Assembly: GCF_000336995.1 (NCBI RefSeq)
Contig: NZ_AOJI01000033.1
Span: 8,424 to 45,438 of the forward strand
From: Halorubrum aidingense JCM 13560
GTDB lineage: Archaea; Halobacteriota; Halobacteria; Halobacteriales; Haloferacaceae
DNA length: 37,015 nucleotides
Direction of reading: 5' to 3'
Shown here: in pieces, positions 1-6,520 of the stretch
Position numbering within the stretch: the first letter of the stretch is position 1
Layout: every line of letters starts with the position of its first letter
The notes under the pieces: model-generated
The model's database searches: none
Told to the model about the DNA's origin: nothing
The model's input: only the letters and a program-made list of their open reading frames with translations
Program-made: the position numbers and the translations under genes

Positions 1-19
1 AGATGTGTATAAGAGACAG
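1..19 (+). other. Nextera/Tn5 mosaic-end adapter (library artefact)
   Basis: Bases 1-19 read AGATGTGTATAAGAGACAG, which is the Tn5 transposase mosaic-end sequence used in Nextera library adapters. It is not expected as native haloarchaeal DNA. It should have been trimmed before assembly, and it marks the true end of the contig at about base 20. No gene should be called across it; an apparent reading frame starting at base 5 depends on it. Confidence 0.96.
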
Positions 20-21
20 CT

Positions 22-29
22 CTTAAGGG
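22..29 (+). promoter_or_regulatory. TATA-like element upstream of the DUF502 gene
   Basis: TCTTAAGG lies 26-33 bases before the ATG at 55, the usual distance for a leaderless haloarchaeal transcript. It begins three bases after the adapter, so any BRE element further upstream cannot be assessed. Confidence 0.45.
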
Positions 30-54
30 TCGCCGTCACATGTTCAGTCGATAG

Positions 55-774
55 ATGTCCACGTGGAAACGCGACTTCGCTAGCGGCCTCATCGTGTTGG
101 CCCCCCTGTTGGTCCTCCTCCTTGTCATCCAGTGGATATATCGTTATATCGCGTCGATCCCGCTCATCGACGGGCTCCAACCGGCGATCATCCCCGGCCC
201 GCTTGAGCCGGTCTCCCGCGTTATCATCGCGCTCGCCGTGTTCGCCACGGTCGTGCTCGCGGTCGGTTACTTCATGCGGACGACGCTCGGCCGGGTCGCC
301 GAGTCGGCCGTCGACGGTGCCATCAACCGAATCCCCGCGTTGCGCGTGGTGTACAACGCCTCCAAGCTCGCGATCGAGACGGCCATCTCCGGTACGGACG
401 AGCTTCAGAGCCCCGTCTACATCGAGACGTGGCCCGGGATCCGGATGACTGCGTTCCGGACCGGCAAGAAGACCCGCGACGGGAAGATCGTCCTGTTCAT
501 GCCGACGGCGCCGAACATCACCACCGGGTTCGTGATCGAAGTCGAGCCGGAGCGCATCGAAGAGACCGGCGAGACCGTCGAGGAGGGCATGACGCGCGTC
601 CTCTCTGCCGGATTCGCCGAGTCCGCCCATCAGGTCCCGGTCGAAGAGGAGCGGCCGTCCGAAGAGACGTCGGGAGGGCCGGGTGTCGGCGGCGTCCGCA
701 CCGACGGAACACCGGGCGAATCGGAGCGGGCGACGAGCGGCTCGGCGGGGACCCGCACGGGCGATCCGCAGTGA
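55..774 (+). CDS. DUF502 family membrane protein
   Basis: 239-residue protein of the DUF502 family, widespread in haloarchaea and bacteria, with no established reaction. Visible features are a basic N-terminus (MSTWKRDFASG), a first hydrophobic helix at about residues 10-32 (GLIVLAPLLVLLLVIQ), and a second at about 55-77 (VIIALAVFATVVLAVGYF). A conserved soluble segment follows, with the motifs YNASK, RTGKKT and FMPTAPNITTGF that mark the family. The last 45 or so residues are acidic and low in complexity and are probably disordered. The ATG at 55 gives a positively charged start just before the first helix and sits 26-33 bases after a TATA-like element. The gene converges with ilvE. Family assignment is confident; the function is unknown. 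Confidence 0.88.
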   Translation: MSTWKRDFASGLIVLAPLLVLLLVIQWIYRYIASIPLIDGLQPAIIPGPLEPVSRVIIALAVFATVVLAVGYFMRTTLGRVAESAVDGAINRIPALRVVYNASKLAIETAISGTDELQSPVYIETWPGIRMTAFRTGKKTRDGKIVLFMPTAPNITTGFVIEVEPERIEETGETVEEGMTRVLSAGFAESAHQVPVEEERPSEETSGGPGVGGVRTDGTPGESERATSGSAGTRTGDPQ

Positions 775-776
775 CG

Positions 777-815
777 TGACCGTTCGCGCGGTTTACTACC
801 GATGACCGTTCGCGC
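777..815. repeat. 13-bp direct repeat between convergent genes
   Basis: TGACCGTTCGCGC occurs at 777-789 and again at 803-815, exactly 26 bp apart, filling the short gap between the DUF502 stop and the ilvE stop. It may be a local duplication or part of a bidirectional termination region; no function is evident. Confidence 0.7.
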
Positions 816-818
816 AGC

Positions 819-1748
819 TTACAGGTAGGTGAACCACTCGTCGTGGTCGTCGGTCCGGCGCTCGACGAGGTCGAAGAACGCGGACTGAAGCTCCTCGGTG
901 ACCGGCCCGCGGGTGCCCGCGCCGATCTCCGTGTCGTCGACGGAGCGGATCGGGGTCACCTCGGCGGCGGAGCCGGTGAAGAACAGCTCGTCGGCGGTGT
1001 ACAGCTGGCCGCGGGAGATGACGGCCTCGTCGTGGACCTCGTAGCCGCGCTCCTCGGCGAGGCTGATGACGGTGTCGCGGGTGATCCCTTCGAGGATCGA
1101 CTGGGCCAGCCCGGTCGTGTAGATCTCGCCGTCGTTCACCATGAAGATGTTCTCGCCCGGCCCTTCGGCGACGTTGCCCTCCTTGTTCAGGACGATGGCC
1201 TCGACGTAGCCGTTCCGACGGGCCTCCTCGCCCGCGAGCATGGAGTTGACGTACAGTCCGGTGGTCTTCACGTTCGTCGGGACCTGCGAGGAGGCGTGTT
1301 TCCGCCACGAGGACACCATCACGTCGACGCCGTCGTTGAGCGCCTCCTCACCGAGGTACGCGCCCCACGGCCACGCCGCGATCACGAGGTCAGTCGGGCA
1401 GTCCTTCGGCGAGACGCCCAGCGAGTCGTATCCGTAGTAGGCGATCGGCCGGATATATCCCGAAGAGAGGTCTTGGCGGTCGAGCAGTTCGAGGACGGCC
1501 TCGGTGATCTCCTCGCGGGAGTGCTCGATCTCCATGTCGTACATCTTCGCGGAGTCGAACAGCCGGTCCAGGTGCTCTTCCCAGCGGAAGATCGCCGGTC
1601 CCTGTTCGGTCTCGTAACAGCGGACGCCTTCGAACACGCCGCTCCCGTAGTGGAGCGCGTGGGTCAGAACGTGGGTCGTCGCGTCCTCCCAGTCGAGGAA
1701 CTCCCCGTTCTTCCAGATCGTGTCGACGTCCATCTCATCGAATCCCAT
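819..1748 (-). CDS. ilvE: Branched-chain amino acid aminotransferase (PLP class IV)
   Basis: 309 residues, full length for IlvE. The enzyme transfers the amino group between glutamate and the 2-oxo acids of leucine, isoleucine and valine, the last step of their synthesis in the cytoplasm. Visible motifs are the N-terminal HYGSGVFEGVRCY, the PLP-binding lysine (K161 in NVKTTGLYVNSM), the EAIVLNKEGNVAEGPGENIF region that holds the cofactor, and a C-terminal FFTGSAAEVTPI segment contacting the phosphate. A TATA-like element (minus-strand GTTTTAAG, 1772-1779) lies 24-31 bases before the ATG at 1748, supporting that start over an internal ATG at 1733. It is a single-gene unit downstream of the riboflavin operon. 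D-amino acid transaminase or aminodeoxychorismate lyase are alternatives within the fold, but the motif set favours IlvE. Confidence 0.95.
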   Translation of the reverse strand: MGFDEMDVDTIWKNGEFLDWEDATTHVLTHALHYGSGVFEGVRCYETEQGPAIFRWEEHLDRLFDSAKMYDMEIEHSREEITEAVLELLDRQDLSSGYIRPIAYYGYDSLGVSPKDCPTDLVIAAWPWGAYLGEEALNDGVDVMVSSWRKHASSQVPTNVKTTGLYVNSMLAGEEARRNGYVEAIVLNKEGNVAEGPGENIFMVNDGEIYTTGLAQSILEGITRDTVISLAEERGYEVHDEAVISRGQLYTADELFFTGSAAEVTPIRSVDDTEIGAGTRGPVTEELQSAFFDLVERRTDDHDEWFTYL

Positions 1749-1771
1749 ACCCGGAGGTTGCGGTCGGCGGG

Positions 1772-1779
1772 CTTAAAAC
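1772..1779 (-). promoter_or_regulatory. TATA-like element for ilvE
   Basis: On the minus strand GTTTTAAG precedes the ilvE ATG (1748) by 24-31 bases, the spacing expected for a leaderless transcript. Confidence 0.55.
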
Positions 1780-1791
1780 TGTGACAACCGG

Positions 1792-1828
1792 TCGGGGGCT
1801 GCCGCGACGGCCGGTGTTCGGCCCCCGA
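1792..1828 (-). terminator. Hairpin downstream of the ribB operon
   Basis: An 8-bp perfect inverted repeat (TCGGGGGC at 1792-1799, GCCCCCGA at 1821-1828) with a 21-base loop lies between the ribB stop and the ilvE promoter. Archaeal termination usually depends on T-runs, which are absent here, so the terminator role is only a suggestion. Confidence 0.35.
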
Positions 1829-1867
1829 TCCCGAACGTCGGGCCGACGCCGGCGCGGGCGCGGGCGG

Positions 1868-2575
1868 TTACTCGAGCGCGTCGACGAGGTCGGCACCCTC
1901 GACGTAGGGGATGTCGCGCCGGCGGGCGTAGGCCGCGGCGTCCTCGGGGGTCAACGCGGCGCCCGTCTCGTCGTCGAGCATCTCGCAGACCACGGCGGCG
2001 GGGGCGGCGCCGACCGCCTCGGCCATCGCGAGTCCGAGTTCGGTGTGGCCGGTCCGACCGCCGAGCCCGTCGCGGTCGCCCCGGAGCACGTGGACGTGGC
2101 CGGGCGCGCGGAACGCCGCGGCGAAGTCTTCCGGGGCGTACCCGGTCGGGTCCGCGTCGACGTCGGCGGCCGCGTTCGCGAGTTCGACGATCGTTCGCGC
2201 GCGGTCCTCGTCGGTGATCCCGGTGAACGTCTCGCGGTGGTTCACGGGCAGCGAGAACGAGGAGCGGTCGTCGTAGTCCGGGTCGTCGTCGACCGCCGGG
2301 TGATCGATCGCGTCCGCGAGGAACGGGAGTCCGAACGCGTCCGCGACGGGGTCTCCCACCGCGACGCAGATCAGGCCGCCCGCGTCGTTACGCATGTGGG
2401 CGACGGCCGCCTCGTCGACGGCGCCCGCGGGGTAGACGATGTCCGTCTCGCCCTCGCGATCGGCGAAGTCGTGGACGCAGACCGGGTCACCGGCGCGGAA
2501 CGCGTCGAGGGCGCGTTCGACGGCATCGGCAGAACCCCGCTCCGCGTCGCCGTCGACCTCGGCGTCGGCCCGCAT
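1868..2575 (-). CDS. ribB: 3,4-dihydroxy-2-butanone 4-phosphate synthase
   Basis: 235 residues. It converts ribulose 5-phosphate to 3,4-dihydroxy-2-butanone 4-phosphate plus formate, supplying the four-carbon unit of riboflavin. Family motifs are visible: DREGETDIVYPA near residues 39-50 (the acidic Mg2+/substrate loop), RNDAGGLICVA, a substrate loop with NHRETFTGIT, RAPGHVHVLRGDRDGL, and GGRTGHTELGLAMAE with its catalytic His and Glu. The length fits the stand-alone archaeal enzyme with no GTP cyclohydrolase II domain. The start ATG (2575) shares one base with the TAA stop of the upstream gene (TAATG), so the two genes are translationally coupled and share a promoter. The pairing with a riboflavin kinase/regulator confirms the pathway. 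Confidence 0.95.
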   Translation of the reverse strand: MRADAEVDGDAERGSADAVERALDAFRAGDPVCVHDFADREGETDIVYPAGAVDEAAVAHMRNDAGGLICVAVGDPVADAFGLPFLADAIDHPAVDDDPDYDDRSSFSLPVNHRETFTGITDEDRARTIVELANAAADVDADPTGYAPEDFAAAFRAPGHVHVLRGDRDGLGGRTGHTELGLAMAEAVGAAPAAVVCEMLDDETGAALTPEDAAAYARRRDIPYVEGADLVDALE

Positions 2576-3336
2576 TAGGCCACCTCCGTCTCCGCCTCTG
2601 TCTCTGATGCCTCTTCGCCCGCGGCGTCCGCTCGCGTCGTGGCCGCCACGCGGATCTCGACCGCGTCGCCGTCGTCGAGGTCGAGGGCGTCGCGGAGGCG
2701 CTCCGGAGCGATCAGTTCGAGCTGGTCGTCGTCGTGGTGAGTGCGGTCGGGGACGATCGCGTGGACCTCCTCGTAGCGGTCGTCGCCCGCGACGAGGGTG
2801 ACCCCGTAGCAGGACGCCGCGCCGTAGGTGCGGTCGTCGTCCTCCCAGGCGTCGATCGGAACCGCGTCGATGCCGGCCATCTCGCCGCGGCGGCGGACGC
2901 TCTCCTCGCTCAGATCGACGTTGAGCGTGCCGGGGAACGGCTCGTAGCCGAGCCGCTCGCGGAACTGGTCGGCGTAGCCGGGGAGGGTGATGTAGTGGCG
3001 CCCCTCGCCCATCCCGCCGGTGACGGCGCCGCGCAGCGAGAGGTCGACGTCCGACTCGAACAGACGTCGGTAGTCGGCGTACTCGGCGCGGAGGGCCGCC
3101 TCGCCCGCGTCGGTGACCCGGACCCACTGGCCGTCGCCGACCACGTCGCGCTCGATGTAGCCCGCGGCTTCGAGGGTCTGGAGCCGTCGGGAGGCGGTCT
3201 GTGTCGAGGCGTCGAGCCGGTCGCCGAGGGCCGCACACGACACCTTCGTCTCGGTCAGGCCGCCGACGAGCCCGACGTGTTTGAGGGCCGCGATCGCGGC
3301 CGGATCGGGGGTCGTCGCCGCCGTCGCTTCTGCCAT
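2575..3336 (-). CDS. rbkR: HTH regulator fused to CTP-dependent riboflavin kinase (RbkR type)
   Basis: 253 residues from the ATG at 3336. Residues about 15-80 form a winged HTH domain ([20 protein letters not shown], then [20 protein letters not shown]). Residues about 98-235 are the archaeal CTP-dependent riboflavin kinase, with GMGEGRHYI (108-116), [17 protein letters not shown] (134-142) and GDAVEIRV. The kinase phosphorylates riboflavin to FMN using CTP. In characterised archaeal RbkR proteins the HTH domain represses riboflavin genes in response to FMN; that role here is inferred from the shared architecture. The last 20 or so residues are an acidic tail. An upstream in-frame extension to 3456 exists but lacks family similarity, so the start at 3336 is preferred. 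It forms an operon with ribB. Confidence 0.93.
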   Translation of the reverse strand: MAEATAATTPDPAAIAALKHVGLVGGLTETKVSCAALGDRLDASTQTASRRLQTLEAAGYIERDVVGDGQWVRVTDAGEAALRAEYADYRRLFESDVDLSLRGAVTGGMGEGRHYITLPGYADQFRERLGYEPFPGTLNVDLSEESVRRRGEMAGIDAVPIDAWEDDDRTYGAASCYGVTLVAGDDRYEEVHAIVPDRTHHDDDQLELIAPERLRDALDLDDGDAVEIRVAATTRADAAGEEASETEAETEVA

Positions 3337-3367
3337 ACCCCAACCTGGGGAGTCTGCACGCAAAAGG

Positions 3368-3401
3368 GTAACGAATATGGAATGCGTCTCAGAACTGTTA
3401 C
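3368..3401 (-). promoter_or_regulatory. Promoter and possible operator of rbkR-ribB
   Basis: An inverted pair GTAAC (3368-3372) and GTTAC (3397-3401) flanks an AT-rich core that includes minus-strand CATATTCG at 3372-3379, a possible TATA element 36-43 bases before the rbkR start. A regulator encoded by the first gene of its own operon commonly binds such a site. The arms are short, so this is a weak candidate. Confidence 0.3.
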
Positions 3402-3572
3402 GGGTGTGGCGATCGTCGTCGCGACGTCGACGCGGCGCCGACGGCCGCCGGTTCACGTCGATATCGCGTCGGCGCCTACCTAATCCCGTCGGTATCGGCG
3501 GTCGCTGTCGCGAGCTCCGACGGACTGCCGTCGGGTGCCAACGACCCTCGTGCGGCCCGTCGAAAGGTAAGG

Positions 3573-3580
3573 TACAAATA
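3573..3580 (+). promoter_or_regulatory. TATA-like element for tRNA-Ala
   Basis: TACAAATA at 3573-3580 lies 25-32 bases before the first base of the tRNA and follows a purine-rich CGAAAGG stretch resembling a BRE. This is the standard archaeal arrangement for a tRNA promoter. Confidence 0.6.
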
Positions 3581-3604
3581 CGAACGGCGATTGGTTTCGG
3601 GTGC

Positions 3605-3676
3605 GGGCTCGTAGATCAGCGGCAGATCGCTTCCTTCGCAAGGAAGAGGCCCGGGGTTCAAATCCCCGCGAGTCCA
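3605..3676 (+). tRNA. tRNA-Ala (anticodon CGC)
   Basis: A complete 72-base cloverleaf. The acceptor stem is GGGCTCG paired with CGAGTCC, with discriminator A at 3676. The D stem is GATC/GATC around AGCGGCA. The anticodon stem CTTCC/GGAAG closes the loop TTCGCAA, giving anticodon CGC (alanine, codon GCG). The variable loop has 5 bases and the T arm is CGGGG-TTCAAAT-CCCCG. No CCA is encoded after the discriminator and no intron is present. The 3' end is duplicated at 3727-3739, which suggests past use as an integration site. Confidence 0.97.
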
Positions 3677-3739
3677 CTCACTTCGTTCGTTCCCTCGCGT
3701 GGTCCCGTTCGCTCCGCTCACGGGACCCCCGCGAGTCCA
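3664..3739 (+). repeat. Duplicated tRNA 3' end (possible att remnant) with inverted repeat
   Basis: CCCCGCGAGTCCA, the last 13 bases of tRNA-Ala (3664-3676), recurs exactly at 3727-3739. Between the copies is a perfect 8-bp inverted repeat, GGTCCCGT (3701-3708) and ACGGGACC (3720-3727), around TCGCTCCGCTC. Duplication of a tRNA 3' end is the typical scar of tyrosine-recombinase integration in archaea. No integrase gene is visible in the window, and no third copy was found further right, so only a remnant is proposed. Confidence 0.55.
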
Positions 3740-4165
3740 TGTTTCTGCGCCGCGAGCAACATCGCGAGCGGTGCTGCTGAGCGAGTCTGTCGAGAGTTCT
3801 GTTGCAGCCCGGCCTCGGTCCGCGACTGTCTCAGTTGTGGCGCCCGCGTTCTGACGAGCCAACGGTGACGCCGCCGATCGCGTCCACCGTAACACTCTCT
3901 AGAACCTTCTTTTGCGACCGTTTTCGCCGCGATCGACCCTCTCGACCGGCGGGTGCGCGACGATCTCGGCCGCAACACAAGCCGCGATCGCTGCTCGACG
4001 AGCTCGGCGTCGCCGTCGAACCGACACCGGGGGGTCGGTTGACGGTTAGGGGTGTGGCTAAGGCCACAGATTCTAAGGTACCCACCAATCCGCTACCGCA
4101 GACCCTACGCAAAAACTCATCAAAATAATCAAATACGTGGTATACCGATACTGCTGTATAACTCA
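3677..4165. other. Gene-poor spacer between tRNA-Ala and the membrane cassette
   Basis: No convincing gene is present in this 489-bp stretch. Reading frames on both strands lack family similarity and have arginine/serine-rich shadow-like compositions. It holds the tRNA 3'-end duplication, a small hairpin TGTGGC-TAAG-GCCACA at 4053-4068, and a sharp change from GC-rich to AT-rich sequence from about 4065 onward, where the acquired-looking segment begins. Confidence 0.6.
4117..4146 (+). promoter_or_regulatory. AT-rich promoter region of the two-gene membrane cassette
   Basis: The sequence holds AAAATAATCAAATACG (about 4122-4137) and GGTATACC (4139-4146), the latter 20-27 bases before the ATG at 4166. 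Either could serve as a TATA element. No Shine-Dalgarno match is seen. Confidence 0.35.
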
Positions 4166-4360
4166 ATGACAGATCCCGATGAGCTAATTACGGGGCTGTT
4201 CACGCTGGCGGTATCCATACTCATACTGGTTGTATTCTACCAGGTATATACCGGAGGTAGCGTCGCGCGGGTTTCAGAAATCGCAAGCGCCTTAGCAGTC
4301 CCGTTCATTTTCTTTCTTCTTTTGACATATGTATTAGTCACAGTACTACAAAATGCCTAG
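4166..4360 (+). CDS. Small two-helix membrane protein, unknown
   Basis: 64 residues from the ATG at 4166 (MTDPDELITG). Two hydrophobic helices are evident, at about residues 8-27 (LITGLFTLAVSILILVVFYQ) and 39-60 (ALAVPFIFFLLLTYVLVTV), joined by a short loop with one arginine. I do not recognise the family. An in-frame ATG at 4052 would add 38 residues of unlike composition across the hairpin at 4053-4068, so the shorter form is preferred. Its last eight bases overlap the start of the next membrane-protein gene, implying co-translation. Codon use is far more A/T-rich than in the surrounding chromosome, consistent with recent acquisition. Function unknown. Confidence 0.65.
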   Translation: MTDPDELITGLFTLAVSILILVVFYQVYTGGSVARVSEIASALAVPFIFFLLLTYVLVTVLQNA

Positions 4361-5192
4361 CAAGGACCCGATCCCTCTTGATGAGGGGAGGTTGGAATAT
4401 CTGCTTGAACTCCAACACCAGAGATACTACCATCTTCAAACGTTGGCAAGAGGTATTCTAGGGAGCGTCATTTCAATAGGTGCTGTTCTTGCTACGCTGG
4501 TAGCGGCGTTTTATGACTTATTCCCGGGAATAAGCGTCTCATTAGAGGAGTATGGAGAAGTAGCATCTTCTGTGGGAGTTCCTTCGGTAAGAGTACAAGC
4601 AATATTCCTGCTTAATTCCATAATTGTCTACATATTTTTGTGGTTGATTGTAATCAGTTTCAAAGAAATTGTTATCAAACTTTCAGAGGTGGTCTTAGGC
4701 CGTTCCCTATTGCCACAGAGTTCGAGACAATCCGACTATGTCACCGAATCAAATTGGGGAGTCATGAATAACACATATACTATATTCCTATATTCGTCAT
4801 TCCAAGCTAATCGTGAGATAATTGATGAGGCCTATGACCGGCTTATCGCCGGTGGTCTGCGAATTGGCGTATTTGTGATACTTCTCACAACTGCTTCTTT
4901 CCTTTATATTAATATCTCTGAGAAAAATCTGATCCAGGTTCTAACGTACAATAGTATAATCATAGTTCTCACTGTGTTTCCTGCGTTCGGTCGTGTAGTA
5001 TTTGGTATCGACTCGCTGGGCGGGAGAGAAAGGTCGTCAACCCTGACTCAAGAGCTGTTTGAGGAGAATAACCCAGACAGTCGATGGAGTAAAGTTACGA
5101 CTGGAAAGTGGGAAAGCAGACTTATAATAATCATAGTTGGACTCACTCTCATTTCGTTCTTGATCTATCTTCTCACTCTGGCAGGTGTATAG
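4353..5192 (+). CDS. Multi-pass membrane protein, unknown (AT-rich, probably acquired)
   Basis: 279 residues. Five likely transmembrane helices lie at about residues 34-55, 82-104, 168-187, 193-213 and 256-278. A charged N-terminal helix precedes the first (EGRLEYLLELQHQRYYHLQT). A soluble stretch of about 60 residues sits between helices 2 and 3, and another of about 40 between helices 4 and 5. The helix-then-TM start is loosely reminiscent of SLATT-type effectors, but no diagnostic motif is present and I do not assign one. It overlaps the preceding 64-residue membrane protein by 8 bp, so the two probably act together. Its A/T-rich codon use contrasts with all neighbours. The position just after a tRNA with a duplicated 3' end points to horizontal transfer. 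Confidence 0.75.
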   Translation: MPSKDPIPLDEGRLEYLLELQHQRYYHLQTLARGILGSVISIGAVLATLVAAFYDLFPGISVSLEEYGEVASSVGVPSVRVQAIFLLNSIIVYIFLWLIVISFKEIVIKLSEVVLGRSLLPQSSRQSDYVTESNWGVMNNTYTIFLYSSFQANREIIDEAYDRLIAGGLRIGVFVILLTTASFLYINISEKNLIQVLTYNSIIIVLTVFPAFGRVVFGIDSLGGRERSSTLTQELFEENNPDSRWSKVTTGKWESRLIIIIVGLTLISFLIYLLTLAGV

Positions 5193-5204
5193 AATCGTTA
5201 AAAT

Positions 5205-5465
5205 TCACGGTCGGAGTCTGGAGGCGGGGATTTGAGATTCTGAGCTGTGACTCCGATAGTGCGTCTCACCTGGATTTGTCCAGTTCGTGATCTCTAATTC
5301 ACGAGCGCGAACACTCCTCGACGACACGACCGTTATCTTCCGTCCTTCTGCTCGGTACCAGACAAGAACGTAGCCACCGCCTTCACACCCAAGCGTCCGG
5401 TGCTGATCCTCCAGAACTTGAACGTCGGCCGGACGCCGTTCATCATCGAGCGCTTCACGCCCCAC
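5205..5465 (-). CDS. Hypothetical small protein, downstream of a 49-residue ORF
   Basis: 86 residues from a GTG at 5465. The N-terminal 55 residues look protein-like (REALDDERRPADVQVLEDQH, then GGYVLVWYRAEGRKITVV), with alternating hydrophobic residues suggesting a small beta-rich fold. The C-terminal third is less convincing and may be degenerate. It overlaps the upstream 49-residue ORF by 11 bp in the same direction, as in a two-gene operon driven from about 5640. I do not recognise a family. It could be a decayed haloarchaeal plasmid or provirus gene. Confidence 0.4.
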   Translation of the reverse strand: MGREALDDERRPADVQVLEDQHRTLGCEGGGYVLVWYRAEGRKITVVSSRSVRARELEITNWTNPGETHYRSHSSESQIPASRLRP

Positions 5466-5604
5466 GACCGTCCCCCTCCTCGTCGGTCACGTCGAACTTG
5501 AGCCCGTCAACCTCGGGATTGTCGAGATCGATCGGATAGCGGTCGGCCGCCCACGTCTCGATGAACTTCCCGTAGTAGCAACGATCGCGGGGATCGTAGC
5601 TCAT
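5455..5604 (-). CDS. Hypothetical 49-residue haloarchaeal microprotein
   Basis: Begins MSYDPRDRCYYGKFIETW at the ATG at 5604 and ends with an acidic tail (DVTDEEGDGRGA). Aromatic residues and an N-terminal amphipathic stretch suggest a folded microprotein. A longer frame to 5859 exists, but its extra 85 residues look random. The palindromic TATA-like GATATATC at 5637-5644, 33-40 bases before the ATG, supports the short start. It is the first of two overlapping minus-strand ORFs in the accessory patch. Function unknown. Confidence 0.5.
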   Translation of the reverse strand: MSYDPRDRCYYGKFIETWAADRYPIDLDNPEVDGLKFDVTDEEGDGRGA

Positions 5605-5636
5605 TGGTCGATCCGTTTGGGTTGCGGTTGAAGATT

Positions 5637-5644
5637 GATATATC
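5637..5644 (-). promoter_or_regulatory. Palindromic TATA-like element GATATATC
   Basis: Lies 33-40 bases before the ATG of the 49-residue ORF at 5604. Being symmetric, it could also fire on the plus strand, but no good plus-strand gene follows. Confidence 0.45.
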
Positions 5645-5943
5645 CTCGCGGGTCGAGTATCGATCGCCTGAATCCGGTCGCGATCCCATGCATACGGGGT
5701 ATCTGAATGAGCTGTCGGACCAGATTCAAACTTACCACGACCGCGACCGCCAGATCGAAAGGGGATCGATCTCGTGGCGAATGGCTCTGACAAGGACTCG
5801 CCGATGAGCGTCGTGATCGATGCCGTGTTCACGCACCTGGTGGAAAGTGAAGTGAACATTCGGGACGCCTGCGGTGAGTACGAATCCGTGACTATTCAGA
5901 AATTCTGTAACACGTCAGTCATCGGGTTGCAGTACCGGACGCG

Positions 5944-5977
5944 AATAAAAAGCCGGTGGCGATAGGATAGGCCACCG
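5944..5977 (-). terminator. Hairpin plus T-run terminator of the pilin gene
   Basis: On the minus strand, just past the pilin stop codon, a perfect 7-bp stem (CGGTGGC/GCCACCG, 5971-5977 with 5954-5960) is followed two bases later by TTTTTATT. Hairpin plus T-run is the clearest terminator-like signal in the window. Confidence 0.7.
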
Positions 5978-5986
5978 ATACGAATT

Positions 5987-6460
5987 TTAGCTAGTCGACC
6001 AGGTTAGACTGTCGAATTCAGAACCAGCTCCGACGTTATCCACAGTAAGCGTCCGGTCAAGAATAATCGAATCACTCGGCGTGTGGATTACCCGGACACG
6101 GACATCGTCGGTCGTACCACCACCTTCGCTGTACGATGCGGTTGCGCTGTCACCAACAGTGAATGCACTGCCAAATTCGGAAGTGTTAGTGCTGTTTCCG
6201 CTTGCATCCGAGCTGACTCGCACAGTCAGATCATTTGCGTCTAAGCGGTCGCCGCCAGCATGCTCAATAGTAAGAGTACCACCACTTGCCTCAACATTTA
6301 GCTGCGCCGTCGGCTGGCTGTCGCCGAGCGAGTCGCCGAGGCCGAGCACGAACGTTCCGATCACGGCCGCGAGGATCACTGTGATTGCGACCATGAGGAT
6401 GACCCCGATAACGGGGCTGACTGCACGGTCGTCCGAGTTGAACAGGTTGCTTGGTTTCAT
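5987..6460 (-). CDS. Type IV pilin-like protein (archaeal Pilin_N family)
   Basis: 157 residues. The N-terminus MKPSNLFNSDDR ends in a charged segment, followed by AVSPVIGVILMVAITVILAA, the signature of archaeal type IV pilins processed by the PibD prepilin peptidase. Cleavage is predicted between R12 and A13. The hydrophobic helix (about 13-45) would form the pilus core or anchor the protein before assembly. The rest is a Ser/Thr/Gly-rich, beta-type exported domain with one likely N-glycosylation cluster (GNSTNTSE). It is probably a surface adhesin or minor pilin outside the cytoplasmic membrane. No assembly ATPase or membrane pilus gene is nearby, so it would depend on machinery encoded elsewhere. 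A clear terminator follows. Confidence 0.87.
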   Translation of the reverse strand: MKPSNLFNSDDRAVSPVIGVILMVAITVILAAVIGTFVLGLGDSLGDSQPTAQLNVEASGGTLTIEHAGGDRLDANDLTVRVSSDASGNSTNTSEFGSAFTVGDSATASYSEGGGTTDDVRVRVIHTPSDSIILDRTLTVDNVGAGSEFDSLTWSTS

Positions 6461-6520
6461 GGGTTTGAATCCAGCGGTCCGCCGGCGCGCGTCGACTCGC
6501 GTCGATCCCGCCCGGTTGCT

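Larger units (their letters stand above)
5605..5986. other. Spacer with no firm gene
   Basis: This stretch holds the TATA-like GATATATC (5637-5644) serving the minus-strand ORF pair and the pilin terminator (5944-5977). A weak plus-strand frame at 5804-5965 (53 residues, MSVVIDAVFTHLVE...) has partly G/C-biased third positions but no recognisable similarity or promoter. I leave it uncalled. Confidence 0.5.

Noticed and set aside
843..1784. 313-residue plus-strand frame opposite ilvE
   Set aside because: A full-length antisense shadow of a well-conserved aminotransferase gene, with no family motifs of its own.
3281..3868. 195-residue plus-strand frame across the rbkR start and tRNA
   Set aside because: It runs through the rbkR promoter and the tRNA, has no family similarity and a composition typical of shadow frames.
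3476..3895. Minus-strand frames across the tRNA reading like WTRGDLNPGPLPCEG or MDSRGFEPRASSLRRKRS
   Set aside because: These are antisense translations of the tRNA-Ala gene, a familiar false protein that appears wherever tRNA genes are called as coding.
3718..3978. Possible integrase remnant near the duplicated tRNA end
   Set aside because: The minus-strand frame has a vaguely recombinase-like end (LLAAQKHGLAG), but no catalytic Arg/His/Tyr pattern can be found.
5804..5965. 53-residue plus-strand frame MSVVIDAVFTHLVE
   Set aside because: Some coding-like third-position bias, but no promoter, no similarity and weak composition; insufficient to call.
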